From Pseudomonas sp. CROZ-RG-20F-R04-15 (GTDB lineage: Bacteria > Pseudomonadota > Gammaproteobacteria > Pseudomonadales > Pseudomonadaceae), in NCBI RefSeq assembly GCF_022662375.1, contig NZ_JAKNQL010000007.1:62001-126000 (forward strand): a stretch of DNA of 64,000 bases. Direction: 5' to 3'. The translations under genes and the position numbers were made by a program. Every line of letters begins with the position of its first letter. The first letter of the stretch is position 1. This document shows, piece by piece, positions 24,001 to 29,910 of the stretch. Below the pieces are notes generated by a model. The model saw only the letters and a list, made by a program, of their open reading frames with translations. It was not told where the DNA came from and searched no databases.

Positions 24001-26727
24001 ATCGAACAGGCCGATGTCAGCCAGTGCACCAGCCTCACCGATGTGCTCAACGGTGGCGGCGAACTCACTGCCGCGCTGGCGCGTCAGGTGCGCGATCGCC
24101 TGCCGTGGGTGCGTTTGCACAACGTTTACGGCCCGACCGAAACCACGGTTGACAGCACCGGCTGGACGCTTGAACCGGATCAACCGGTGCCGCACAGCGT
24201 GGTGCCGATCGGCCAGGCGCTGAGCAACACACGCTTGTACGTGCTCGATGCTTACGATCAACCGGTGCCGCAGGGTGTCAGCGGCCAGTTGCACATTGGC
24301 GGTGTGGGTGTGGCACGCGGTTATCACGGACTGCCGGAGATGCAGGCCGAGCGTTTCATCGACAGCCCGTTCGTGGCCGGTGATCGGCTGTACCGCACCG
24401 GCGATCTGGCGCGCTACAACAACGACGGCGATCTGGAATTTCTCGGACGCAATGACTTCCAGATCAAGCTGCGCGGCTTGCGTCTGGAACCGGGTGAAAT
24501 CGAAGCGCGGTTGACCGAACATCCGGCGATCCGCGAAGCGGTGGTCATGGTGCGCGATGAACGCTTGGTGGCCTGGTACACGTTGCGAGCAGGGATCGAA
24601 ACGCCAAACCTGGAGATTTTGCGTGCCCATGTGCTGGAACGATTGCCGGAATACATGGTGCCCGGTGCCTATGTGCTACTCGACGCATTGCCGCTGACCC
24701 CCAACGACAAGGTCGATCGCAAGGCCTTGCCGGAGCCGGGCGCCGACGCCGTGATCAACCGTCCTTATGTGGCGCCGCAAGGCGAGGTGGAAACCGCGAT
24801 GGCGCGGATCTGGGCCGAAGTGCTCAACGTTGAGCAAGTCGGGCGTCATGACAACTTCTTCGAACTGGGTGGGCATTCGTTGCTCGCGGTGCGACTGGTC
24901 AATCTGCTGCAACGCGGCGGAATGCAGGTGTCACTGGCCGAGTTGTTCCAGCATCCGAGCATCGAGTCGGCGGCGGCTTTGCTCGCTCAGGACGAAATCG
25001 CCGGACTGCCGGAGGGGCTGGTCGTGTTGCGTACCGGGACGCGCGGCACGCCGCTGTTCCTGGTGCATGAGTTCAGTGGCCGCGACGTGTATTTCCCGAC
25101 GCTGGCGCAGCACATTGGCGGCGAGTTTGCGATTTATGGCCTGCCCGGCGTGCCGCTGGGTCAGCCACAGCTGCGCACAATCGAATGCATGGCCACGCGG
25201 ATGGCCGGGATCATCCGTTCGGTGCAGCCACACGGGCCGTATCGTCTGGCGGGCTGGTCATTCGGCGGGGTGCTGGCCCATGAAGTTGCCCAGCAATTGC
25301 TGGGTCAGGATCAAGCGGTGGACTTCATCGGCATGCTCGACAGCTACGCGCCCAACTCGCTTGCTCAGGACAAGGCGATGTGGAGCGGCAAGGATCTCGA
25401 CAAGCGCCAGTTGCTCGGGCATTGCCGGGGGCGTGCGCTGATGCTCGGTGCCGAAGGCGCCACCGCGTTGGCGTCGGTCGAGGCGCTGGAAGCCGAGAGG
25501 GAACAGTTGGATTTCCACGCGCTGTTCCAGCGTTGCCAGGTGCAGCAACTGACCGATCCGGAACTGGCCACGGTCAGCGCGGCCGACGCCTGGCATTACT
25601 TTGATCGCGAGGCGGCGCATCGTCTGGCCTTGGCGCATTACCGGGTCAGCCCGGCGAGCCAGACGATTCATCTGTTCCGCGCCCAAGAGCTGATGGTCGG
25701 GCAGTCTGTGCCAAGCCCGACACGCGGTTGGGAGGAGCGCTTCGACAGTCGTCTGTTGCAGTGCATCGATATCCCCGGTGATCACCGCAGCATGATGAAA
25801 AATCCGCATATTCAGGCGTTGGGGCAGGCCATCACTCAGGCACTTGAGGCGGTAGTCGCGCCCGCCACTGCGGTGTATCAGCCGCTGCTGACGATCCAGA
25901 GCGGGCACCTGGGGCATGCGCCGATTTTCTGTGTGCCGGGGGCGGGCGACAGTGTCACCGGGTTCATTCATCTGACCGAAGCGATGGGCCCGGAGTGGCC
26001 GATCATCGGCCTGCAACCGCGCGGGCTGGACGGCAGCAGTGTGCCGCACAGTCAGGTCGAGGCCGCTGCCGCGTCTTATCTGCAGGCGATCGTGCAGGCT
26101 TACCCGCAAGGCCCAGTGCACCTGATCGGCCATTCTTTTGGCGGTTGGGTCGCGCATGCCATGGCAGCGCAGTTGCAAGCGGTCGGGCGCGAGGTGGCTT
26201 CGTTGACGTTGATCGACAGCGAAGCCCCGGGCGATAACGGTACGGCGGGCAAACCGTACACCGGCACGGCGGCGCTGGAGCGCTTGATCGACACCCTGCA
26301 ACTGTCCAGTGGCAAGTCGCTGGAAATCGATCCGCAGACCTTCGCCGACGAGGATGACGCCACGCAAATGCGCCTGTTGCATGCCGGTATGGTGCACGCC
26401 GGCGTGCTGTCGGAGCGCGCCGCGCCCGATGCGATGCATGGCCCGGTCCGCACCTTCGCCACGGCATTGCGCACGGTCTATCAACCACAACTGGCATACA
26501 CCGGGCCCGTGCGGCTGGCGCTGGTCGATGACCCGACGCTGGATGCGTGGGGCAATCAGCGCGAGCAAGCGGCGATGGTTGAGGGTTGGCAGCGCCAGGT
26601 GACGGATCTGGCGGTGTGGTACGGGCCGGGCAACCACTTCACGATTCTCAAGGCGCCTAACGTCTTCAGTCTCGCGGCGTGGTGGCATGACGGCCTGAAA
26701 GTGCCGGCCGGCCAAGTGCTGTCCTGA
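8899..26727 (+). CDS. Non-ribosomal peptide synthetase, ArfC-like terminal enzyme (Leu-Ser-Leu-Ile/Val-acidic, tandem TE)
   Basis: Terminal five-module lipopeptide synthetase of 5942 residues. It starts at GTG 8899, overlapping the upstream stop (GTGA). Order: TubC-type docking domain; dual C (HHVSAGEGD 9271), A4, T; C5 (HHIISDG 12754), A5, T; dual C (HHLSAAQGD 15655), A6, T; C7 (HHIVADG 19126), A7, T; C8 (HHIISDG 22279), A8, T; TE-TE. Codes: A4 DAWFLGNVVK (Leu), A5 DVWHMSLVDK (Ser), A6 DAWFLGNVVK (Leu), A7 DAMFLGCTYK (branched aliphatic, Ile/Val), A8 DSWKLGVVDK (no standard match; Asp or Glu by colinearity). Dual C domains occur only before modules 1 and 3 of this protein. That predicts D-Ser6, L-Leu7, D-Ser8, L-Leu9, L-Ile10, L-Asp/Glu11, the arthrofactin/lokisin pattern. 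The C5, C7 and C8 domains have the SFAQQRLWFL start of ordinary LCL-type domains. The final residue should be joined back to an upstream hydroxyl by the TE domains. Confidence 0.96.
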   Translation: MNVLELLATLKAKDIQLAVTDDQLRVNGNKQALSDPALLALLREHKPALIELIKAGQYSATKAGQVEVPANGIAADATQITPSMLTLVELDQASIDHVVAQVPGGAANVQDIYPLAPLQEGILYHHVSAGEGDPYVMQSQFAFASREHFQAFAQALQTVIDRHDILRTSVHWQGLDAPVQVVWRRAELPVEEVVVPDAGSDVLAYLHERFDARHFRLDVSRAPLMRLAHAWDEAGQQVIATLLFHHMALDHSALDVVRHEMRACLSGQRELLGRPVPFRNYVAQARLGVSEVEHEAFFRDMLGDIDEPTLPYGLQDVQGDGSEIVELSQPIEPLLGQSLRAQARQLGVSAASLFHLGWAQVLAALTGKQQVVFGTVLMGRMQGAEAIDRALGIFINTLPLRVNVDSADVRAAVNATHARLTSLMRHEYAPLALAQRCSNVVAPTPLFSTLLNYRHSHNVSTASAETLAAWEGIATLHSEERTNYPLTLSVDDLGDAFSLTLLASTQIDPQRICAYMHCALENLLLALEQAPQTPVSQLPVLPAAELEQVLVGFNATQMSFPPAQTLQQRFEARVVERPEALAAVFADAQLTYAELNRHANALAHHLIERGVKPDDRVAIVARRGLDTLIGLVAILKAGAGYVPVDPAHPAERLNYLLGDSAPVVVLTQTDLRERLPALEVPVIDLDRCTWPLTCTLNPHVSGLTASHLAYVIYTSGSTGLPKGVMVEHHTLNNLVDWHCSAFDLCAGRHTSSLAGFGFDAMAWEVWPALCAGATLHLAPTHNGNEDIDALLAWWQAQPLDVSFLPTPVAEYAFSQNLEHPTLRTLLIGGDRLRQFNRNQHFDVINNYGPTEATVVATSGRVDSSDALHIGKPVSNATVYLLDEQQRPVPIGVAGELYVGGAGVARGYLNRPEMTAERFLRDPFSDVANARMYRTGDLARWREDGTLEYLGRNDDQVKIRGVRIELGEIETCLNQLPGIQEAVLLAREDQPGQPRLVAYFTEQAQVEALPVGELRAQLLSRLPEYMVPVAFVKLEALPLTANGKVDRKALPAPELSALFTREYAAPEGEVETALAQIWADVLQVERVGRQDHFFELGGHSLLAMRMVSQVRQRLGVELALADLFANAELVAVAAVLSEAGRCTQPEIVPVPRDGALPLSFAQQRLWFLAQMEGANTAYNIPVALRLRGRLDDDALQRALARIVARHETLRSRFAQFNDQAQVLIAPVDSGLLLRVEDLRQHPQPDETLQALIQGEASGPFDLQDDALIRGRLVRLADDHHVLLLTMHHIISDGWSMGVLTRELMALYRAFSQGQPDPLPPLPLQYTDYAVWQRRWLSGEVLQRQSEFWQQNLAGAPALLLLPTDRSRPAQQDYAGSSVDVVLDERLSAGLKALGQRHGVTLYMTLMSAWAMLLSRLSGQAEVVIGSPVANRNRAEIEGLIGMFVNTLAMRIDTSGELSVEALLARVKALTLAAQAHQDLPFEQVVEIIRPMRSLAHSPVFQTLLSWDGLAGPALALGDLTLEGVAEPSHFAKFDLSLSLGESNGVIRGSLEYATALFDEATVLRFVGYFQRLLQAMVANEQTILEHAPLLAQDEQQRLLAGFNATDIDYDLDQTIHGLFEAQVARTPLAIALQSDAQRLSFAELNARANQLAQHLRGLGVRPDSRVAICVERGLDMVISLLAILKAGGGYVPLDPAYPLERLAYMLEDSAPLAVLVQGSTRGLLGEVTVPLIDLDQPHWHSLPSDPLSTAELTPQHMAYVIYTSGSTGQPKGVVNEHSAVVNRLLWMQDAYQLTAADTVLQKTPFSFDVSVWEFFWPLITGARLVMAQPGGHKDPLYLSDIIEQERITTLHFVPSMLDVFLAHGDTERCSELRQVMCSGEALPGSLVRRFKRQLPGSALHNLYGPTEAAVDVTAWNCAGPLEQTPDNTPIGKPIANTRMYILDGQQQPVPHGVVGELYIGGVQVARGYLNRPELSAERFLDDPFQANGRMYRTGDVARYLADGNIEYLGRNDDQVKIRGLRIELGEIQARLTQVQGVQEAVVLAREDVPGDKRLVAYYTGERLDIEALRSHLLEHLPDYMVPAVLVHLDSLPLSPNGKLDRKALPAPDLTALTTREYEAPIGEVEVALAQLWAELLNVERVGRHDHFFELGGHSLMAVNLVAKMRRAGLSADIRVLFNQPTLAALAAAVGGEPEAEVPANRISSDCTRITPELLPLVALDQATLDRIVASIPGGTANVQDIYPLAPLQTGILFHHLSAAQGDPYVLQAQFAFADEQRLNTFTEALQKVTQRHDILRTSLFWEGLADPVQVVWRQASLVCEGIALEDVSGDALVQLRACFDASHYRMAVNQAPLMRLVHAWDAVNQRVVALLLFHHLVMDHVALEVLQQEMQAFLSGQPQRLAEPVPYRNYVAQTLTGMSDLQHESFFRDMLGDVDEPTLPYGQAPAQQGLAEQARLTLDLGLSRDIRQQARRLGVSAASLMHLAWAQVLGQLSSRDDVVFGTVLLGRLQGGEGAERALGVFINTLPLRIDLTAHSVKGAALATHQRLSQLLQHEHAQLARIQHCSAMAPTTPLFSTLFNYRHGAAAPASSTEAAAAWHGMQLLEAEEHSNYRLTLSVDDLGEGFSFSALAGAGIDARRTCDYLQCALHSLVQALEQAPHQGFERLSILPVAEREQLLIGFNATHADYPQGLTIGQRFEQQVAERPHALAAIFAGASLSYAELDQQANALAHHLIEAGVRPDDRVAIVARRGLDTLVGLVAILKAGAGYVPVDPAHPTERLNYLLEDSAPVAVLTQSALRARLPELQVPLIDLDLRQWPSARMDTPSVPALTPQHLAYVIYTSGSTGLPKGVMVEHRTLSNLVDWHCAAFDLRAGSHTSSLAGFGFDAMAWEVWPALCIGATLHLAPAHDGNEDIDALLDWWRAQPLDVSFLPTPVAEYAFSQEQAHPTLKTLLIGGDRLRQFNRNQSFKVINNYGPTEATVVATSGLIEAGQVLHIGKPLSNASVYLLDEQQRPVPLGVMGELYVGGAGVARGYLNRPQMTAERFLHDPFSPLPNARMYRTGDLARWREDGTLDYLGRNDDQVKIRGVRIELGEIETCLNQLPGIQEAVLLAREDQPGQPRLVAYFIEAAPAEALSVGQIRAHLAEQLPEYMLPAAFVRLDALPLTANGKVDRKALPKPDLAALFTRDYAAPQGETETILAQIWAEVLQVERVGRHDHFFELGGHSLLAMRMVAQVRQRLGLELALADLFANAELAAVAECLVGAERSTQPSIVPVTRDGTLSFAQQRLWFLAQMAGGNSAYNIPIALRLRGRLDIDALQAALARIVARHETLRSRFISCDDAAQVTIAPVDSGVLLRVEDLRQEPQAEDTLQRLMTQEASTAFDLQNDPLIRGQLLRLADDQQVLLLTVHHIVADGWSMGVLTRELMALYQAFSQGQPDPLPALTLQYGDYAVWQRRWLSGEVLQRQCEYWQQTLDGAPALLTLPTDRPRPAHQDYAGSNLEVVLDPQLSAGLKTLSQSHGVTLFMTLTSAWALLMSRLSGQADVVIGSPVANRTRAEIEGLIGMFVNTLALRIDTSGEPSVETLLARVKVQTLEAQAHQDLPFEQVVEITRPSRSLAHSPLFQTTLSWDSHGGPQLALGELTLEAVAGADEVAKFDLTLTLGEVNGVIRGSLNYATALFDESTIRRYVGYFQRLLQAMVGNDHAVLEHVPLLAAEERQRLLVDFNASARDYPQTLTVHGVFQQQAAAHPKAVAAVHGAQSLSYFELNAQANRLAHHLIGQGVQPGDHVAILLPRSLELLVAQLAIAKCAAAYVPLDIHAPSERQAFMVEDCRAAALLTLSGEIIDYAAPRIDLDRLTLSGQPTHNPNLVQSSESLAYIMYTSGSTGTPKGVMVPHRGIGRLVLNNGYADFNAQDRVVFASNPAFDASTMDIWGPLLNGGRVVIIDHQTLLDPQAFGRELNASGATILFVTTALFNQYVQLIPQALKGLRILLCGGERGDPAAFRTLLAEAPDLRIVHCYGPTETTTYATTFEVREVAENAENVPIGGPISNTQVYVLDAHQQPVPIGVTGELYIGGQGVALGYLNRADLTAEKFLRDPFSDKPGALLYRTGDLARWLAPGQLDCVGRNDDQVKIRGFRIELGEIESRLLNCAGIREAVVLARRDAQETPRLVAYYTAHAGQLDSTELHAQLSARLPEYMVPTAWVQLEVLPLNNNGKIDRKALPAPTQAAMLSRVYVAPVTTLEENLARIWAGLLQVEQVGRHDNFFELGGHSLLAMRMLSQVRQQLDVELTLAELFANPELAAVAQALSRAARSTLPEIVPAAREQALPLSFAQQRLWFLAQMDGGNTAYNIPLGLRLRGRLDEDALQRALARIVERHETLRSRFTQIDDQAQVLIVPAEAALLLQVEDLRQHPQADNALRGLIEEQAGAPFNLACDSLIRGRLVRLADDHHVLLLTLHHIISDGWSMGVLTRELAALYQAFSHDQQDPLPALALQYSDYAVWQRRWLSGEVLQRQSDYWQQTLAGAPALLTLPTDRPRPAQQDFAGSHIDVVLGAPLSRGLKALCQRRAVTPYMVILSAWTMLLSRLSGQTDVVIGSPVANRTRAEIEGLIGMFVNTLALRIDTSGALSGKALLARVKAQTLAAQAHQDLPFEHVVDISKPLRSLAHSALFQTLLSWDNNDGPSLQLGDLTLEGVAGESHFVKFDLSLSLGDSADGVRGSLRYATALFDESTVRRFVGYFQRLLAALVSDEQTLLEQVPLLAQDERQRLLHDFNASEVDCPLEQPLHCLFEAQVRIKPEAIAVQSEAGCLTYRELNSRANQLAHHLREQGVQPDSRVAICVERGLDLVVGLLGILKAGGAYVPLDPGYPAERLAYMLKDSAPVAVLVQAATRSLFDAPAMTLIDLDQGHWQQLPDHDLQVPDLSDANLAYMIYTSGSTGLPKGVMIEHRSACNMVHWGSQISAPTEHGALLQKAPFSFDSSVWEIFWPLCSGLRLVLARPDGNRDSAYVVQAIREQQVTVVKFVPALLQDFIEQADVSQCTSLTDVLNGGGELTAALARQVRDRLPWVRLHNVYGPTETTVDSTGWTLEPDQPVPHSVVPIGQALSNTRLYVLDAYDQPVPQGVSGQLHIGGVGVARGYHGLPEMQAERFIDSPFVAGDRLYRTGDLARYNNDGDLEFLGRNDFQIKLRGLRLEPGEIEARLTEHPAIREAVVMVRDERLVAWYTLRAGIETPNLEILRAHVLERLPEYMVPGAYVLLDALPLTPNDKVDRKALPEPGADAVINRPYVAPQGEVETAMARIWAEVLNVEQVGRHDNFFELGGHSLLAVRLVNLLQRGGMQVSLAELFQHPSIESAAALLAQDEIAGLPEGLVVLRTGTRGTPLFLVHEFSGRDVYFPTLAQHIGGEFAIYGLPGVPLGQPQLRTIECMATRMAGIIRSVQPHGPYRLAGWSFGGVLAHEVAQQLLGQDQAVDFIGMLDSYAPNSLAQDKAMWSGKDLDKRQLLGHCRGRALMLGAEGATALASVEALEAEREQLDFHALFQRCQVQQLTDPELATVSAADAWHYFDREAAHRLALAHYRVSPASQTIHLFRAQELMVGQSVPSPTRGWEERFDSRLLQCIDIPGDHRSMMKNPHIQALGQAITQALEAVVAPATAVYQPLLTIQSGHLGHAPIFCVPGAGDSVTGFIHLTEAMGPEWPIIGLQPRGLDGSSVPHSQVEAAAASYLQAIVQAYPQGPVHLIGHSFGGWVAHAMAAQLQAVGREVASLTLIDSEAPGDNGTAGKPYTGTAALERLIDTLQLSSGKSLEIDPQTFADEDDATQMRLLHAGMVHAGVLSERAAPDAMHGPVRTFATALRTVYQPQLAYTGPVRLALVDDPTLDAWGNQREQAAMVEGWQRQVTDLAVWYGPGNHFTILKAPNVFSLAAWWHDGLKVPAGQVLS
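25020..26724 (+). other. Tandem thioesterase domains TE1-TE2
   Basis: Two type I alpha/beta-hydrolase thioesterases follow the last carrier domain. TE1 has the nucleophile elbow GWSFGG (Ser codon 25258, residue 5454) and TE2 has GHSFGG (Ser residue 5746). Both have recognisable late His motifs (GDHRSMM in TE1, GNHFTI in TE2). Tandem TEs are characteristic of Pseudomonas lipopeptide terminal synthetases. In arthrofactin the first is known to be essential for macrocyclisation and the second to support yield. Confidence 0.9.
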
Positions 26728-26745
26728 TTGTTGTTTATCTACCAG

Positions 26746-26766
26746 AGCCCGGCCGCTGGCCGGGTT
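26746..26766 (+). terminator. GC-rich hairpin between the synthetase and macA
   Basis: A perfect 7-bp stem, CCCGGCC / GGCCGGG with loop GCT (26748-26764), lies 21 bases after the synthetase stop. No T-run follows, so it may act as an RNA-stability or attenuation hairpin rather than a full terminator. macA begins about 30 bases later. Confidence 0.45.
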
Positions 26767-26793
26767 CACCCCTGAACGGACTTGTGGTTATTT

Positions 26794-27942
26794 ATGGAAA
26801 AGTCGAAGTTGCGCAAAGTCGGTATGGGTTTGGCGTTGGTTGCGGTGGCGGGATTGGCGTTCTACGCGGTGCAGGCACCGGCCGAGGCGCCGCAATACCT
26901 GACCGCCCCGGTGGAACGCAGTGACATCGAAAACGCGGTGCTGGCCACCGGGTTGCTCGAAGGCATCAAGCAAGTGGACGTCGGTGCGCAAGTGTCCGGG
27001 CAATTGAAGTCGCTCAAGGTCAAGGTTGGCGACAAGGTGAAGAAGGGGCAGTGGCTGGCGGAAATCGATCCGCTGGTGTTGCAGAACACGCTGCGCCAGG
27101 CTCAGGTCGATGAGGAGAACCTGCAAGCGCAAAAACGCGCCACCCAGGCTCAGCTCAGGCAGACCAAAGCGATTTACGAGCGCTACAAGAACTTGCAGGA
27201 CGACGCGTCGATCTCGCGCCAGGATTTTGAAACCGCCGAGTCGAACTATCAGGTACAACAGGCCAACCTGATGTCGCTGGATGCGCAGATCAAAAGTGCG
27301 CATATCCAGATCGACACGGCCAAGGTCAATCTGGCCTACACGCGGATTGTCGCGCCGATAGATGGCGACGTGGTCGGCGTGGTCACGCAGGAAGGGCAAA
27401 CGGTGATCGCCAGCCAACTGGCGCCGGTCCTGCTAAAACTGGCGGATCTGGACACCATGACGGTCAAGGCGCAGGTGTCCGAGGCCGATGTGATTCATAT
27501 CGCCCCGGGTCAGGAGGTGTATTTCACCATTCTTGGCGAGGACAAACGCTATTACGCGAAATTGCGCGGCACCGATCCGGCGCCACAGAACTTTCTTGAA
27601 ACGCCGCCCGCCGGTACGCCGAAGCAAAGCAGCGCGGTGTTCTACAACGCCTTGTTCGAGGTGCCCAATCCCGACCATCGTTTGCGCATTTCGATGACCG
27701 CGCAGGTGCGCATTATCCTCGACACCGCCAAGGCAGTGCTGACCGTGCCGGTGGCGGCGCTCGGTCCGCGCAATGCCGATGGCAGCTTCCCCGTGCGCGT
27801 GCTCGACGCCAAGGGCCACGCGCAGTCGCGCAATGTGCAGACCGGGATCAACAACAACGTCAAAGTGCAGATCAATGGCGGTCTGGCCGAAGGCGATCGC
27901 GTGGTCATCGGTGATCCGCTGACCAATGTGGCGGGGGCCTGA
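26794..27942 (+). CDS. macA: MacA-like periplasmic adaptor of lipopeptide exporter
   Basis: Membrane-fusion protein expected to link a MacB ABC transporter to an outer-membrane channel and export the lipopeptide. Start chosen at ATG 26794 (MEKSKLRK), giving 382 residues; an in-frame TTG at 26782 is less likely. One N-terminal membrane anchor lies near residues 8-27 (GLALVAVAGLAFYAV). It is followed by the split lipoyl/barrel-hybrid fold with an alpha-helical hairpin rich in Q/K/E around residues 95-185, and a beta-barrel C-terminal half. The gene stops two bases before macB, so the two should be cotranscribed. MacA/MacB pairs directly downstream of the terminal synthetase are standard in arthrofactin (arfD/arfE), massetolide and viscosin loci. 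Its own outer-membrane partner is not encoded in this window. Confidence 0.92.
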   Translation: MEKSKLRKVGMGLALVAVAGLAFYAVQAPAEAPQYLTAPVERSDIENAVLATGLLEGIKQVDVGAQVSGQLKSLKVKVGDKVKKGQWLAEIDPLVLQNTLRQAQVDEENLQAQKRATQAQLRQTKAIYERYKNLQDDASISRQDFETAESNYQVQQANLMSLDAQIKSAHIQIDTAKVNLAYTRIVAPIDGDVVGVVTQEGQTVIASQLAPVLLKLADLDTMTVKAQVSEADVIHIAPGQEVYFTILGEDKRYYAKLRGTDPAPQNFLETPPAGTPKQSSAVFYNALFEVPNPDHRLRISMTAQVRIILDTAKAVLTVPVAALGPRNADGSFPVRVLDAKGHAQSRNVQTGINNNVKVQINGGLAEGDRVVIGDPLTNVAGA

Positions 27943-27944
27943 GC

Positions 27945-29903
27945 ATGACCGAACCACTGCTACAGCTGACCGGCATCACCCGCAGTTTTACCGCTGGCGA
28001 CCGCGAATTTCTCGCGCTGAAGAACATCAACCTGACAATCAATGCCGGGGAAATGGTCGCGATCATTGGCGCTTCGGGTTCCGGCAAATCGACGCTGATG
28101 AACATCCTCGGCTGCCTCGATTACGCCACCGCCGGCAGCTACAGGATCAACGGTCAGGAAACCCGCGATCTGGACAATCAGGCACTCGCCGAACTGCGCC
28201 GCGACTACTTCGGTTTCATCTTCCAGCGATATCACTTGCTGCCGCATTTGAGCGCGATGCACAACGTCGAGATGCCGGCGATTTACGCCGGAACGCCGCA
28301 GCTTCAGCGCCATGCCCGTGCCCGTGAATTGTTGGCGCGGCTGGGCCTGGAGGGGCATTTGACGCATCGGCCGAGCCAGCTCTCAGGCGGTCAGCAACAA
28401 CGGGTGAGTATCGCCCGAGCCTTGATGAATGGCGGCGAAGTGATCCTCGCCGACGAGCCGACCGGCGCCCTCGACACGGCCAGCGGCAAAGAGGTGATGC
28501 GCATCCTGCTGGAGCTGCACGCGGCGGGGCACACGGTGATTCTGGTGACCCACGACCCGAAAGTCGCGGCCAACGCCGAGCGCATCATCGAAGTCAGCGA
28601 CGGCGAAATCCTCAGCGACCGTGCCAACGAACGCGACACCACGCAACTGCTCAGCAACGAACCGGTGACGCCGAAAGCCAACGCCTCTCGACGTCTTGTT
28701 GCCAGTCTCGGGTTGTTCAAAGAGGCGTTCGCCATGGCCTGGGTGGCGTTGATTTCCCATCGCATGCGCACCTTGCTGACCATGCTTGGCATCGTCATTG
28801 GCATCACCTCGGTGGTGTCAATTTCAGCGGTGGGCGAGGGCGCGAAGAACTATGTGCTCAAGGACATCGCCGCGATTGGCAGCAACACCATCGATGTCTA
28901 TCCCGGCAGCAGTTACGGCGACAAACGTGCCGCCGCCATCGAAACCCTGACGCCGGCCGATGTCACCGCGCTCAATCAGTTGTATTACGTCGATAGCGCC
29001 ACGCCAATGATTGGCCGCAGCCTGTTGCTGCGCTATCGCAATATTGACCTGGATGCGCAGGTCAACGGCGTCAGCGACCAGTACTTCAAGGTGCGCGGGA
29101 TCAGGATGGCAGCGGGTATCCCGTTCAGCGAAAACGATGCGCGGCGCCAGGCGCAGGTGGTGGTCATCGATCACAACACCCGGCAGCGCTTGTTCGGGCA
29201 AGACGTTGATCCGTTGGGTCAGGTGATCCTGATCGGTAACCTGCCGTGCACGGTGATCGGTGTGGCCGCGCAGGATAAAAGCCTGTTCGCCTCGGGCAAG
29301 ACCCTCAACGTCTGGGTGCCCTACGAAACCGCCGCCGGGCGGGTGCTGGGCCAACGATATCTGGACAGCATCAGCGTGCGCATGAAGGACGGCCAACCAA
29401 GCAAAGTGGTGGAAGAGCACGTCACTCAACTGCTGCTGCAACGCCACGGCACCAAGGATTTCTTCACCAACAACCTCGACAGCGTCTTGCAGACGGTGCA
29501 GAAAACCAGCCGTTCGCTGGCGTTGCTGCTGTCGTTGATTGCGGTGATTTCGTTGGTGGTGGGTGGTATCGGGGTGATGAACATCATGCTGGTGTCGGTG
29601 ACCGAACGCACCCGCGAGATTGGCATTCGCATGGCAGTGGGCGCGCGGCAGTCGGACATTCGTCAGCAGTTTCTGGTGGAGGCGGTGATGGTGTGTCTGT
29701 TGGGCGGGGCGATCGGGATTTCCCTGTCGTATGCGATCGGGCATTTGTTTTCGGTGTTTATCAAGGAGTGGGAGATGGTGTTTTCGCTGGCGTCGGTGCT
29801 GACGGCGGTGGTGTGCTCGACGTTGATCGGGATTGTGTTTGGCTTTGTACCGGCGCGGAATGCTTCGCGGCTGGATCCGATTGAGGCGTTGGCGCGGGAT
29901 TAA
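27945..29903 (+). CDS. macB: MacB-like ABC transporter (ATPase-permease fusion)
   Basis: Inner-membrane half of the tripartite exporter, 652 residues, full length for the family. The N-terminal ATPase shows Walker A GASGSGKST (about residue 43), signature LSGGQQQRVS (about 146), Walker B VILADEPTGALD and the switch His in LVTHD. TM1 is near residues 278-300 (LLTMLGIVIGITSVVSI). A large periplasmic MacB_PCD domain runs to about 515, and three further TM helices lie in the last 125 residues (LALLLSLIAVISLVVGGIGVMNIMLV onward). ATG 27945 follows the macA stop by two bases, so it is translationally close-coupled. It should handle the lipopeptide made by the upstream synthetases. That substrate is inferred from gene order. 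Confidence 0.94.
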   Translation: MTEPLLQLTGITRSFTAGDREFLALKNINLTINAGEMVAIIGASGSGKSTLMNILGCLDYATAGSYRINGQETRDLDNQALAELRRDYFGFIFQRYHLLPHLSAMHNVEMPAIYAGTPQLQRHARARELLARLGLEGHLTHRPSQLSGGQQQRVSIARALMNGGEVILADEPTGALDTASGKEVMRILLELHAAGHTVILVTHDPKVAANAERIIEVSDGEILSDRANERDTTQLLSNEPVTPKANASRRLVASLGLFKEAFAMAWVALISHRMRTLLTMLGIVIGITSVVSISAVGEGAKNYVLKDIAAIGSNTIDVYPGSSYGDKRAAAIETLTPADVTALNQLYYVDSATPMIGRSLLLRYRNIDLDAQVNGVSDQYFKVRGIRMAAGIPFSENDARRQAQVVVIDHNTRQRLFGQDVDPLGQVILIGNLPCTVIGVAAQDKSLFASGKTLNVWVPYETAAGRVLGQRYLDSISVRMKDGQPSKVVEEHVTQLLLQRHGTKDFFTNNLDSVLQTVQKTSRSLALLLSLIAVISLVVGGIGVMNIMLVSVTERTREIGIRMAVGARQSDIRQQFLVEAVMVCLLGGAIGISLSYAIGHLFSVFIKEWEMVFSLASVLTAVVCSTLIGIVFGFVPARNASRLDPIEALARD

Positions 29904-29910
29904 AAGCGGA

